Shown here in pieces: positions 35,121-43,690 of a stretch of 64,000 nucleotides of DNA; within the stretch, counting starts at the first letter, position 1; each line of letters starts with the position of its first letter. A program made the position numbers and the translations under genes. The DNA comes from Paenibacillus qinlingensis. Lineage in GTDB: Bacteria > Bacillota > Bacilli > Paenibacillales > NBRC-103111. The DNA lies in assembly GCF_013204845.1 (NCBI RefSeq), contig NZ_JABMKY010000008.1, positions 1 through 64,000 of the forward strand, in the 5' to 3' direction. The notes beneath the pieces are model-generated. The model was not told the origin of the DNA. It made no database searches and saw only the letters and a list, made by a program, of their open reading frames with translations.

Positions 35121-36967
35121 TGTAGATCCTCTCCTTCAAAAATTTTGTCCGAATGTATCTGGAGCATATTTAATGGCAGACGAATAGAAACGACCGTACC
35201 GCGGCTTTCGAATGAATCCACGTGCACCCCGTATTGACTTCCATACTGCAAAACAATCCTCGCGTGTACGTTCGCAATACCTAATGACTGTTGTTTCCCA
35301 TACCCAAGTTGCGCGTTTTCTGAGAGCTGTTTAAGCATATTCTTGATTTCCACTAGACGGTCAGGACGAATGCCCGGCCCGTTATCCGCTACTTCAATCA
35401 CTAGATCAGTTAGATCGTTAAATGCATTGACAATAATGCTCCCTTTGCCTTCTTTAGGCTCTATTGCATATTTCACCGCGTTCTCAACAAGTGGTTGGAT
35501 AATCAATTTAGGGATCAAGCATTCCATAAATTGATCATTTAAGCTGAATTGACTACGAAATGTTCCAGGGAATCGAACATGAATAATCGATAAATAATGC
35601 TTCAACTGCGTTAACTCGTCTTCCAACTTCACCATCGAATCCGTATCTTTAGCGGTATATCTGTAAAAGTCCGCCAAGCTGCGGGCCATATTAACAATTT
35701 CCGGCATATCCTCCAAATAAGCCATACTTTTGATTATGTCGAGCGAGTTGTACAAAAAATGCGGATTAATTTGGGTTTGCAATGCTTTGACCAACGCTTC
35801 CTTTTCCCTAAGCTGAAGACTGACTTCCTTGTACTTCAGAGTACTGACGGTTTCGATCAGTTCTTGAATTTGATCAATCATCATATTGAAGCTTCGATTT
35901 AAATACTGAAATTCGTCGTGACCAGACACATGGACTGCACGGACGTTCAGGTCTCCTCGCTCCACATTGCTCATGACTTTACTAAGATGAAGAATTGGCC
36001 TAACAAAGATCGATGACAAGAATGGTACGGCCAACACAATCCCCAAGGCTATTATCAGAAATGCAGCTATCATGGCATTCGGGGTATTCTTTGTCGCTGA
36101 TGCCATCTCGGCATAGGGGACCGTCGAAACGAAGCTCCACCCCGTCGTTTCCGATTTCGTAACGGCTACCAGGGTTTTCCGACCTTCCCACTCTTGAATC
36201 GAAGCACTTTCGTTAACCGAAAGATTCAGCTTCCCCAATTCCGTCAACTTGCGATCTACGCCCAGCCAGCTGTATTCCGGATAATAAACAATCGAATCCT
36301 CTTCGGATATGATAAAGAATCGGCCTTTTGGAGCGAGCGCTGCCTTTTCGAATGTGCGGTTGATTTCATCCAAATAAAAATCGATGACCAACTTCCCTAG
36401 AAAATCCATGTTTTCAATGCTATAGATAGGCAGCTCTAAAGACAGCACGCGTACGTCGCCGGTGATGTATTTCACAGTATGCGTGGGGATCACCACGGTT
36501 TTCTCCTGAAAGCCGTCATAGCTCCAAGGCTCATCGTTAAAAACATCTTCCGAAGTTAAGGACAAGTTCGACATCGCCAACGTTCGACCATCTGGGGTGA
36601 GCAGAAACATGCCTGCAATTTCCGGATAGTTGAGAGCCACAGATCTTCTCAGGACGTTTTGAACGTCTACTTTTTCCTGCGAGGAATGGGATTGGCCTCG
36701 TTTCATCCACTGTTGAATGAGCTCGTCTTTCGCCACAGATGACGTCGACTTTCCCAACTGGTAAATGTAAAAATCGATATGATGATTCAGCCGGAGTGTA
36801 GCCTCCTGGGAAATTCGATAAAAGTCCCGTTTGATCCCGCTGCTGTAGTAAGTGTAAGACAGAAATCCCATCAATAAAATGGTGAATAAGCCTAGGAAAA
36901 GAAAGGCAAACGTTAACTTCGCTTTGATCGAGAAACGAAAATGGAAATCAGCAAAAGTTTTTCTCAT
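35117..36967 (-). CDS. sensor histidine kinase, YesM family
   Basis: The protein has about 616 residues from ATG 36967, four bases after the regulator stop; ATG 37000 is an alternative start overlapping the regulator gene. It has a membrane segment at 18-40, an extracytoplasmic Cache-like sensor at 41-295, a second segment at 298-320, HAMP at about 322-375, the phosphorylated H403 in QTQINPHFLYNSLD and a GHKL ATPase domain with N-box LVENAVKYA and ADNGPGI. It pairs with the YesN-like regulator directly upstream and probably senses the sugar taken up by the ABC system at 38100-41537. Confidence 0.92.
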   Translation of the reverse strand: MRKTFADFHFRFSIKAKLTFAFLFLGLFTILLMGFLSYTYYSSGIKRDFYRISQEATLRLNHHIDFYIYQLGKSTSSVAKDELIQQWMKRGQSHSSQEKVDVQNVLRRSVALNYPEIAGMFLLTPDGRTLAMSNLSLTSEDVFNDEPWSYDGFQEKTVVIPTHTVKYITGDVRVLSLELPIYSIENMDFLGKLVIDFYLDEINRTFEKAALAPKGRFFIISEEDSIVYYPEYSWLGVDRKLTELGKLNLSVNESASIQEWEGRKTLVAVTKSETTGWSFVSTVPYAEMASATKNTPNAMIAAFLIIALGIVLAVPFLSSIFVRPILHLSKVMSNVERGDLNVRAVHVSGHDEFQYLNRSFNMMIDQIQELIETVSTLKYKEVSLQLREKEALVKALQTQINPHFLYNSLDIIKSMAYLEDMPEIVNMARSLADFYRYTAKDTDSMVKLEDELTQLKHYLSIIHVRFPGTFRSQFSLNDQFMECLIPKLIIQPLVENAVKYAIEPKEGKGSIIVNAFNDLTDLVIEVADNGPGIRPDRLVEIKNMLKQLSENAQLGYGKQQSLGIANVHARIVLQYGSQYGVHVDSFESRGTVVSIRLPLNMLQIHSDKIFEGEDLQ

Positions 36968-36971
36968 ACGT

Positions 36972-37985
36972 TTATACACCCATCGATTTTCTGTATTCAT
37001 TGGGGGATTGCCCCGTGTTCTGTTTGAATACACGATTAAAGTGCGGCAAAGAATTAAAGCCGACTAATTCGGCAATTTCGTAGATCCTTAGATTACCTTC
37101 CATTAATAGAAGCTTGGCCTGCTGGATCCGGAGCGCGGTTAAATAGTTGATAAAGGTTTGCCCAGTATACTTTTTAAACAACAGGCTAAATTGGGAAACG
37201 CTGATATGAAACCGATTGGTCATTTCCGTAATCGACAATTCTTCAGCGTAATGGGCGTGTAGGAACTCACATGCTTTACGGACAAGCTGGCGCATATCAA
37301 TGTTGAATATCGTGTTATAATACTGAATCCAGTGTTGCGTCAAAGTATGAAAGTACTGGGTGACCTGCTCCTGCTTAAATTGAGCAATCTCCATACGAGT
37401 GAAGGAGGGCTCCATACCTTGAATCAAGTCATTGAATTTTCCGGAGAACGTTTTGAGTACTATCATTTTTTCGCTTTCCTGCAATGTAGAGGTGCCAATA
37501 ATTTGCTGAACAATATCGGCTTGTTCCTTAAACACAGACTGAGGATCCATATCGGTGATTTTGTCAAAAAATTGCTGAATGCTCAGGAAATACTGTCTCA
37601 GATTTATGAATTGTGCTATTCCCTCACACGCGTTCTGCAATGCTTTATTTAGCTCCTCCTCCATCACGGGCTTGAGCAAAAAATCACTGACGTTATAACG
37701 CAACGCTTGCCGTGCATATTCGAATTCACTGTACCCCGTTACAATAACTGTAATGATCGGCAATCGTCTCTCGTGTATTTCACGAACCAGCCAGAGGCCG
37801 TCCTGAATAGGCATCATGATATCGGTGATAACGATAGAGGGCCACACCGTATAAATCATCTGCAATGCCTCTTCCCCATTTCCCACCTCGGCCACAACTT
37901 CGTATTCGCTTCCCATCTGCTCCACCATTTTGGCGATGGCACCACGTATCCAATGCTCATCCTCAACAATCATGACTTGATACAT
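36972..37985 (-). CDS. response regulator, YesN family (REC plus AraC helix-turn-helix)
   Basis: The 337-residue protein has a receiver domain with acidic pocket VEDE (7-10), phospho-acceptor D55 in VITDIMMP and K105 in FLLKPV, followed by a helical linker and a C-terminal AraC DNA-binding domain (ITEMTNRFHISVSQFSLLFK, then FNRVFKQNTGQSPNEYR). ATG 37985 has GGTGG upstream. It is the partner of the YesM-like kinase and is placed 115 bp after the YtcP-like permease, so it likely activates the upstream ABC promoter and the downstream sulfatase-glycosidase genes. Confidence 0.94.
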   Translation of the reverse strand: MYQVMIVEDEHWIRGAIAKMVEQMGSEYEVVAEVGNGEEALQMIYTVWPSIVITDIMMPIQDGLWLVREIHERRLPIITVIVTGYSEFEYARQALRYNVSDFLLKPVMEEELNKALQNACEGIAQFINLRQYFLSIQQFFDKITDMDPQSVFKEQADIVQQIIGTSTLQESEKMIVLKTFSGKFNDLIQGMEPSFTRMEIAQFKQEQVTQYFHTLTQHWIQYYNTIFNIDMRQLVRKACEFLHAHYAEELSITEMTNRFHISVSQFSLLFKKYTGQTFINYLTALRIQQAKLLLMEGNLRIYEIAELVGFNSLPHFNRVFKQNTGQSPNEYRKSMGV

Positions 37986-38099
37986 ATATGAGCACCACCT
38001 ATAGTTTTAATGAATCCACTATGCCGTCCCTTGGAGTTCGACATTAATCCTTCATTATATCATGGGGGTCCCAGAATGCATCCGCGCACGAAGTTGGGT

Positions 38100-38969
38100 T
38101 TACCCTTTTACCGACCCCACAAGCATTCCCTTATCAAAATGCTTTTGAAAATACGGATACATGATAAGCATCGGAATCGAGGCCATGACCACGACAGCCA
38201 TTTGCACCGGAGGTCCATACTCAAATCCTTTGGTTGACGTTTCCAGCGAATTACTCGATTCCAATATTATTTGCCTTAAGAACACCTGCAGGGGTAATTT
38301 CTGCGAATCGCTGATAAACAGAACGGCTTGGAAATAAGAGTTCCAATAAAACACTGCGTAAAACATAATGAAGGTAGCGACCGAGGTCATGGATAAAGGC
38401 AGAATGACCCGCAAAAACAAGGTCCACTCCCCGCAGCCGTCAATCCGAGCTGCTTCCTCAAGTTCCTTGGGCGTATTCTGAAAAAAACTTCTCATCACGA
38501 TCAAGTTAAACGGAAGGACAGCATTATTCAAAAATAGCGACCAATAACTATTCAGTAAGCCAAGCTGACTGGTCAGTAAATACATAGGAATAATGCCGCC
38601 GCTGAAAATCATTGTAAATAAGACCATTATATTTATCGCTTTTCTGCCCCTGAGCCAAGTCCGGGATAACCCGTAAGCCATTAAAGTAGTAACCGTAATG
38701 CTGAGTACAGTCCCTCCCACTGTTATTTGCAGCGCATTCCAATAAGATGTAATAAAGTTATGGTTGCTGAATAAATAGCCGTAGGCGTTTAATGTCCAAT
38801 CTTTTGGAATTAGGAAAAAACCTCGTGATAACATTTCTTGTTTCGTCGAAAAAGAGCTAAGAAGCACATACAAACAAGGGAATATAACCAACAGCAGAAT
38901 TAAAGAGAGAAGCAAATAGATGAATATATCAAATAATGAAAATCGTTTCGTGATGGCCTTATTCTTCAT
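38100..38969 (-). CDS. sugar ABC transporter permease (YtcP-like)
   Basis: The 289-residue six-segment permease has the EAA loop EEAARIDGCGEWTLFLRVI near 185 and the ending YFQKHFDKGMLVGSVKG. The ATG at 38969 lies one base after the LplB-like stop, so the pair is coupled. It depends on an ATPase from elsewhere. Confidence 0.92.
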   Translation of the reverse strand: MKNKAITKRFSLFDIFIYLLLSLILLLVIFPCLYVLLSSFSTKQEMLSRGFFLIPKDWTLNAYGYLFSNHNFITSYWNALQITVGGTVLSITVTTLMAYGLSRTWLRGRKAINIMVLFTMIFSGGIIPMYLLTSQLGLLNSYWSLFLNNAVLPFNLIVMRSFFQNTPKELEEAARIDGCGEWTLFLRVILPLSMTSVATFIMFYAVFYWNSYFQAVLFISDSQKLPLQVFLRQIILESSNSLETSTKGFEYGPPVQMAVVVMASIPMLIMYPYFQKHFDKGMLVGSVKG

Positions 38970-38970
38970 C

Positions 38971-39936
38971 CTAATATACCCCTTCCTCTCCTATTTTCCG
39001 GGATGCCTTGTTGGCCAAGTAGACGAGCACTAATCCGACCAATCCTTTGAACAGTCCGACCGCGGTTGTATAGCTGAATTCCCCTTGGTTAATTCCAACC
39101 CGAAACACATAAGTGTCAAACACCTCTGAAATATCAATATTCAGCGAATTCTGGAGCAGTAGGATATGTTCAAAACCCGAATCCATCACGTGTCCCAATC
39201 GCAATATAAATAAAATGATGATGGTCGCCCTCAGAGCAGGCAAATTAATATGCCAAATTTGTCTGAAGCGGCTAGCGCCGTCAACCCGGGCAGCCTCATA
39301 CAGTGTTGGATCTACAGAAGCAAGAGCCGCGAGGAAAATGATCGCGCTCCATCCGGCTTCTTTCCAAACCACCTGAAACAAATAAAGTATCCGGAAGTAA
39401 CTGGGATCGGTCATCAATTCAATACGCTCATAACCCCAAGTAGAAAGAAGAATGTTAATCCCTCCATCTTGAGATGAGAATAACAAGACAGTCATACTGA
39501 CGATGACTACCCAGCTTAAGAAGTGAGGAACATATAGCAATGTTTGCGCCCATTTTTTATACCAACGGATGCGAACCTCATTCAATAGAAGAGAGAGGAT
39601 GATCGGAACAGGAAAAAAGAAAAATAAGTTCAAAGCGCTAATCACTAGGGTATTCCTAAAGATCCCCCAAAAATCCGGGTCCTGGAACAGACGAATGAAG
39701 TTATCGAATCCTATCCATTGGCTTTGGAGAAAGCCATCGAAAGGGTCATAGTTTTGGAAGGCGATGATAATGCCGCCCATAGGAATATATTTAAAGACTA
39801 TAAAATATAAGAAGCCCGGCAAAATCATCAAGTAAATTGGGATTCCGCGCTTCCATTCATCCCATCTGCGAGGCGTGCTCTTGCTGTTTGCCCGAATGGA
39901 TTCCGTTATCGCAGTACTCAACACAGCAACCTCCAT
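38971..39936 (-). CDS. sugar ABC transporter permease (LplB-like)
   Basis: The 321-residue permease has a basic N-terminal tail, then IYLMILPGFLYFIVFKYIPMG, about six segments and the EAA loop EAARVDGASRFRQIWHINLP. GGAGG precedes the ATG at 39936. It is separated from the binding protein gene by a stem-loop at 39953, which would lower its expression relative to the lipoprotein. Confidence 0.92.
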   Translation of the reverse strand: MEVAVLSTAITESIRANSKSTPRRWDEWKRGIPIYLMILPGFLYFIVFKYIPMGGIIIAFQNYDPFDGFLQSQWIGFDNFIRLFQDPDFWGIFRNTLVISALNLFFFFPVPIILSLLLNEVRIRWYKKWAQTLLYVPHFLSWVVIVSMTVLLFSSQDGGINILLSTWGYERIELMTDPSYFRILYLFQVVWKEAGWSAIIFLAALASVDPTLYEAARVDGASRFRQIWHINLPALRATIIILFILRLGHVMDSGFEHILLLQNSLNIDISEVFDTYVFRVGINQGEFSYTTAVGLFKGLVGLVLVYLANKASRKIGEEGVY

Positions 39937-39952
39937 TTCTCAATTTGGTAAT

Positions 39953-39988
39953 AAAGCCTGAATGAACAGCTCGATCATTCAGGCTTTT
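39953..39988 (-). terminator. intercistronic attenuator or partial terminator
   Basis: AAAGCCTGAATGA and TCATTCAGGCTTT form a perfect 13-bp stem around a nine-base loop, between the binding protein and LplB genes. The following minus-strand T-run is broken (TTTATTACC), so partial read-through is expected. Confidence 0.75.
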
Positions 39989-40004
39989 AACGTTTGACAG
40001 CCTA

Positions 40005-41537
40005 TTATTTTGTTTTCAGATATTCGTCGTTTATTTCCTTAATAATGGTATCTCCTCCGCCGGTCTTCCATTCAGCAATCGCTTTATCTATGGACTCCAT
40101 CGGTTCTTGACCAACAATAACCTTAACCATGGTATCCATCCATTTTTTATCTATCGTCGGTCCGACTTTGATGGCTGTATCCGATTCAAGACCAAAACCG
40201 TCGTTATTCACTTTAAGTTTCTCATTGTTATCGAAATATGATTTAATCGTTGCCGTCTCTTTAGGATCATTCCATTTATAAACCAGAAACAGCGGGTCGA
40301 ACCGTTTAAAGAACCAGCCAACTAACAAGAACTGTCTGTCCTTTATAGATGCTTCGAGCTGCTCGTATTTATCGGCCGATACCTTCTTGTAGTGGACACC
40401 TTCGATCCCATGCTTCACCAGATCATAACCTTCGTCAGAAAGCATGTAATCCATCAGCTTCAGGATCCGTTGCTGTTTCTTAACATCGATCTTAGAATTG
40501 ATTACGATTTTGTCCGATGCTGGTGAACCTGGTGTCCCGCGTTTTCCTGTAGGGCCGGTCGGTGGCAGCAATTGGACAAGCTCCGCTTTCGGATCCAACT
40601 TCGTTAACGGCGGTAAAGTTTCGATATAAAGCTGCTGCGGATTAACATTGGCAATACCGGACTTTCCGGCCTCCATCTTATTAAGCGAATCACGCGATTT
40701 CAGGATCGGAAAATCTTTGTCCAATACTCCCTCTGTATAAGCCTTTTTCATAAATCCGATAAAATCCTTTAACTCCTTACTTTGGGTTTGCATAGGAACC
40801 AGCTTGTCTGCTTCCAATTTCCATTTGTTCGCAAGCCCGAAACTGGAAGTCAGGTATCGTGCACTTCCCCAGAACCCGAAATTGCCTCCAGGGCTAATTT
40901 CCATCGAAAAGCCCACCGTATCCTGCTTGCCGTTGCCATCTGGGTCGTTTAAAGCAAACGCTTTGGCGACGTTATAAAATTCATCGATCGTCTCCGGCAC
41001 TTTGAGGCCCAGTTTATCGAGCCAATCTTTGCGAATGGCCAGTGAATCTCTCGTTTCTTGGTTGTAAAATGGTATACCGAAATATTTATCTTTCGGGTTA
41101 AAATGTTTCAGCGACTGCTCTGGAATGTACTTTACAATGTTTGGATACTTGTTTAACTCCGGCTTCACATCCATAAAAATATTTTTACTCTGCCACTTTA
41201 CATACTCTGTGTTCGTCATATAAAAGACATCTGGGAAGTTGTTCGACGCGGCCATGACATTTAGCTTCTCTGGATAGTTGGCAGAAGGAACCCATTCAAT
41301 CTTAAGATCGATATTCAGCTTTTTGTTCAGTTCCTCAATGATGGGATGATTAGGCGGCCATCCTCCTCCAGCGTAGCTTCGCGTCATGAGATTAATAGTT
41401 ACTTTTTCACTCAAGTCGTCTGCTGCAGCATTGCCTTTCTCTGACTCCTTCTTTCCTGTCACGGAATCCCCGCTGCAACCCGCAAGCAGTGTAGTCAACA
41501 TCACAGCGCTTAACGAGAGCGTTATCATTTTTTTCAT
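40005..41537 (-). CDS. sugar ABC transporter substrate-binding lipoprotein
   Basis: The 510-residue precursor has a lipobox LLAGC (Cys about 21) and a charged linker. The mature part shows the LplA-like pattern, with EKLNVMAASNNFPDVFY near 90, IRKDWLDKLGLKVPETIDEF near 170 and a DPDGNGKQDTVG calcium-like loop. Here the binding protein is the first gene of the operon, ahead of the permeases, unlike the other four systems in the window. It probably binds the sulfated oligosaccharide processed by the downstream sulfatase and GH3 enzymes. Confidence 0.9.
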   Translation of the reverse strand: MKKMITLSLSAVMLTTLLAGCSGDSVTGKKESEKGNAAADDLSEKVTINLMTRSYAGGGWPPNHPIIEELNKKLNIDLKIEWVPSANYPEKLNVMAASNNFPDVFYMTNTEYVKWQSKNIFMDVKPELNKYPNIVKYIPEQSLKHFNPKDKYFGIPFYNQETRDSLAIRKDWLDKLGLKVPETIDEFYNVAKAFALNDPDGNGKQDTVGFSMEISPGGNFGFWGSARYLTSSFGLANKWKLEADKLVPMQTQSKELKDFIGFMKKAYTEGVLDKDFPILKSRDSLNKMEAGKSGIANVNPQQLYIETLPPLTKLDPKAELVQLLPPTGPTGKRGTPGSPASDKIVINSKIDVKKQQRILKLMDYMLSDEGYDLVKHGIEGVHYKKVSADKYEQLEASIKDRQFLLVGWFFKRFDPLFLVYKWNDPKETATIKSYFDNNEKLKVNNDGFGLESDTAIKVGPTIDKKWMDTMVKVIVGQEPMESIDKAIAEWKTGGGDTIIKEINDEYLKTK

Positions 41538-41896
41538 TCTTCCAAAGCCCCCCTGAATCTATTTCTTCATGAAAAAGAAGTTAGTTCAACTTTATCAAAT
41601 ATCCCCACCTAGGTCGTTAACGTATAGTCCGATTTCTTTGCATATTCTCCGAAACATTATCAATGGCTCTTACACTATTTTCCCCACAAAAAATTAATAC
41701 AAGCGTAACTTCTATCATAATTAATGTGACTTCCCAGGCGCAGGTGGCCATGACAAGGGGCGTAAAAAATTCGTTGCGTTTGTACTGCACATCAACATCG
41801 GGCACTAACGCCTAGGGGTCCAGCGAAACGCAAACAAACCACTCCTTGCACGGATTGTGCAGGGAGTGGTTGTGCATAAACCTTGAAGGCCACGGC
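41538..41896. other. intergenic region, promoter zone of the 41537 operon
   Basis: About 360 bp without a convincing gene. A 62-codon minus-strand frame at 41617-41805 lacks a ribosome site and family features. The region must hold the promoter of the ABC-YesNM-sulfatase operon, but no clear -35/-10 pair was found, as expected for an activator-dependent promoter. The left part holds a GTTAAC-centred palindrome near 41615 and the right end holds the terminator of the reductase gene. Confidence 0.5.
41837..41871 (-). terminator. terminator of RibD-like reductase gene
   Basis: AACCACTCC and GGAGTGGTT form the outer stem and TGCAC/GTGCA the inner stem. On the minus strand it is followed by TGTTTG. 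It lies 25 bp after the reductase stop. Confidence 0.8.
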
Positions 41897-42466
41897 CTAT
41901 TTCTCCAACTCATAGCGAGCCGCGGTAACGCCCGACTTGAGCGTTCGGATGGACAGCAGCTTGAGCTTGGTTTTCTCACCGTTGCCGTGGAATGCCGATT
42001 TTCCGCCGCCCAAGATGACCGGACAAATCGTCAGCAGGAATTCGTCGATCAGGCCGAGCTCAAGCAACGTCTTCGCCACCCCCGGGCTGCCGAAAATAAC
42101 GAGATTTTTGCCAGGCTGCTCCTTGAGCGCCTTGATTTCCTCCGCGATATTGTCCTTGATCAGCATCGTATTGTGCCATTCCACACTGTCCATCGAGCTG
42201 GAAATGACGATCTTCTTAACATCCTGCACCCATTTGGCATGCTCCATACTGTGCTTCGACGCATCCGGATTGTCCAGCACCGTGGGCCAGTAGCTCTCCA
42301 TCATCCGGTAGGTCGTGCGTCCGTATACGGGAGATCCAACTTCGGCTACAACCTCCTCAGCGTATTTCTCTAATTCCTCGTTGTATGGAATCCAATCTAG
42401 TCCTCCGTTCAAATCCGACGCGTATCCATCCAGCGATACATGCATGAACAATACAAGTTTTCTCAT
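41897..42466 (-). CDS. dihydrofolate reductase-like protein (RibD C-terminal family)
   Basis: The protein has about 189 residues from ATG 42466, which has GGAGGAG eight bases upstream; the frame extends to 42496. It has the DHFR/RibD C-terminal fold: LFMHVSLDGYASD at the N-terminus, YGRTTYRMMESYWP near 55-70, LVIFGSPGVAKTLLELGLIDEF near 125-145 and PVILGGGKSAF near 155. Relatives such as YyaP are NADPH-dependent reductases of unknown physiological substrate. It is monocistronic and unrelated in function to the surrounding sugar genes. Confidence 0.9.
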   Translation of the reverse strand: MRKLVLFMHVSLDGYASDLNGGLDWIPYNEELEKYAEEVVAEVGSPVYGRTTYRMMESYWPTVLDNPDASKHSMEHAKWVQDVKKIVISSSMDSVEWHNTMLIKDNIAEEIKALKEQPGKNLVIFGSPGVAKTLLELGLIDEFLLTICPVILGGGKSAFHGNGEKTKLKLLSIRTLKSGVTAARYELEK

Positions 42467-42590
42467 GTTGGCTTCTCCTCCGATTTTGAATTTCATTGTT
42501 CGATTTTGGGCATTATGCCCGTGTTTCTTCTGTTCATACGTTCACTATAAATCATTACGTAACGTAAGGATCAAGTGGAAATTTGAATGT

Positions 42591-42627
42591 AAATAGGCGT
42601 TCACCCCATGGAGTGAACGCTTATTTT
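42591..42627. terminator. terminator after beta-helix glycosidase gene
   Basis: AAATAGGCGTTCAC pairs with GTGAACGCTTATTT (one mismatch) around a CCCCATGGA loop. Flanking T and A runs allow action on either strand. It lies 27 bp past the stop at 42654. Confidence 0.8.
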
Positions 42628-42653
42628 TCAAAGCTTGCCGCAATTCGTCGCTA

Positions 42654-43690
42654 CTAGTTAGAAGACAGAACCCATGCGTCATCAAAAGATACATCCACCG
42701 AGGTGGTTCTGAATCCGATTTTCCCTGTAGTTAATTCCGTTACAGGATTAGTCCATTCCGTCTTTAATACTCCATCCACGTAACCTTTTATCGTATTCCC
42801 TTGAATAGAAGCCTTGATCGTATACCACTGGTTCGCCTGAGCTGTGAAAGAAGTGCTGGATACTAAGGTCAGCTGTCCATTCACAGCTTTATATAACTCC
42901 AGCTTTTGATTCCCTACATTTATTCGATACAAATAATAATTATCCGCATTCTGCACCCGGAAGACGATGCCCGCATTGGCATTGGTGATGGGCATTTTCA
43001 CTTTACCTTCATACGTATAGTCCGTCCATGCATCACCAGCTGTAATGAGCGCAGTAGTTGAATTATTTTGCGTTAAAACTTTCGTTCCGTCTGTCACCAC
43101 ACTCCATGAACCTGAAGATGACGTCCATCCGGTCATACTTCCATTCTCAAAATTATCATTCAATCGGATGATTGGTGACACTAGGGCATCGTCAAAATGG
43201 ACGACCATCGAGGTGGTGCGGAATCCGATCCCGCCTGTTGTCAATTCCGTTATAGGATTGGTCCATGCCATTTTTAATTCTCCATCCACATAACAGGAAA
43301 TTTTATTCCCTTCTATAACCGCCTTAACTGTATACGACTGCTTCTCAACGGCTGCGAAAGGAGTGCTTGTTACTAGCGTCATTGATCCATTAACGGATTT
43401 ATACAACTCCAATTTCTGATTGGATGAATTGATTCGATACATATAATAATTATTGGCGTCCTGAACCCTGAAGACAATGCCTGCATTGGCATTGGTAATG
43501 CCCATTTCCACTTTGGCTTCATAGGCGTAATCCGTCCATGAGCCGCCAGCATTGGCGACAATAAGGGATGTTGTTGTCTGACTGCCGCTGGATAACATTT
43601 TATTCTTGTCGACTGTCGGTACGGTCCAATCACCTGAAACGGATGTCCATCCCGCCGTATCTCCATCTTCGAAATTTTCACTAAACAACG
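42654..43690 (-). repeat. tandem duplication of the C-terminal binding module
   Basis: The two modules encoded at about 43690-43165 and 43160-42654 share long identical stretches (NANAGIVFRVQ, NQKLELYK, EWTNP/AWTNP, TELTTG, GFRTTS) and similar DNA, showing a recent internal duplication. Boundaries are approximate. Confidence 0.8.

Noticed and set aside
41617-41805. 62-codon minus-strand frame as a small gene
   Set aside because: No ribosome site, no recognisable pattern, and it overlaps the expected promoter region of the 41537 operon.
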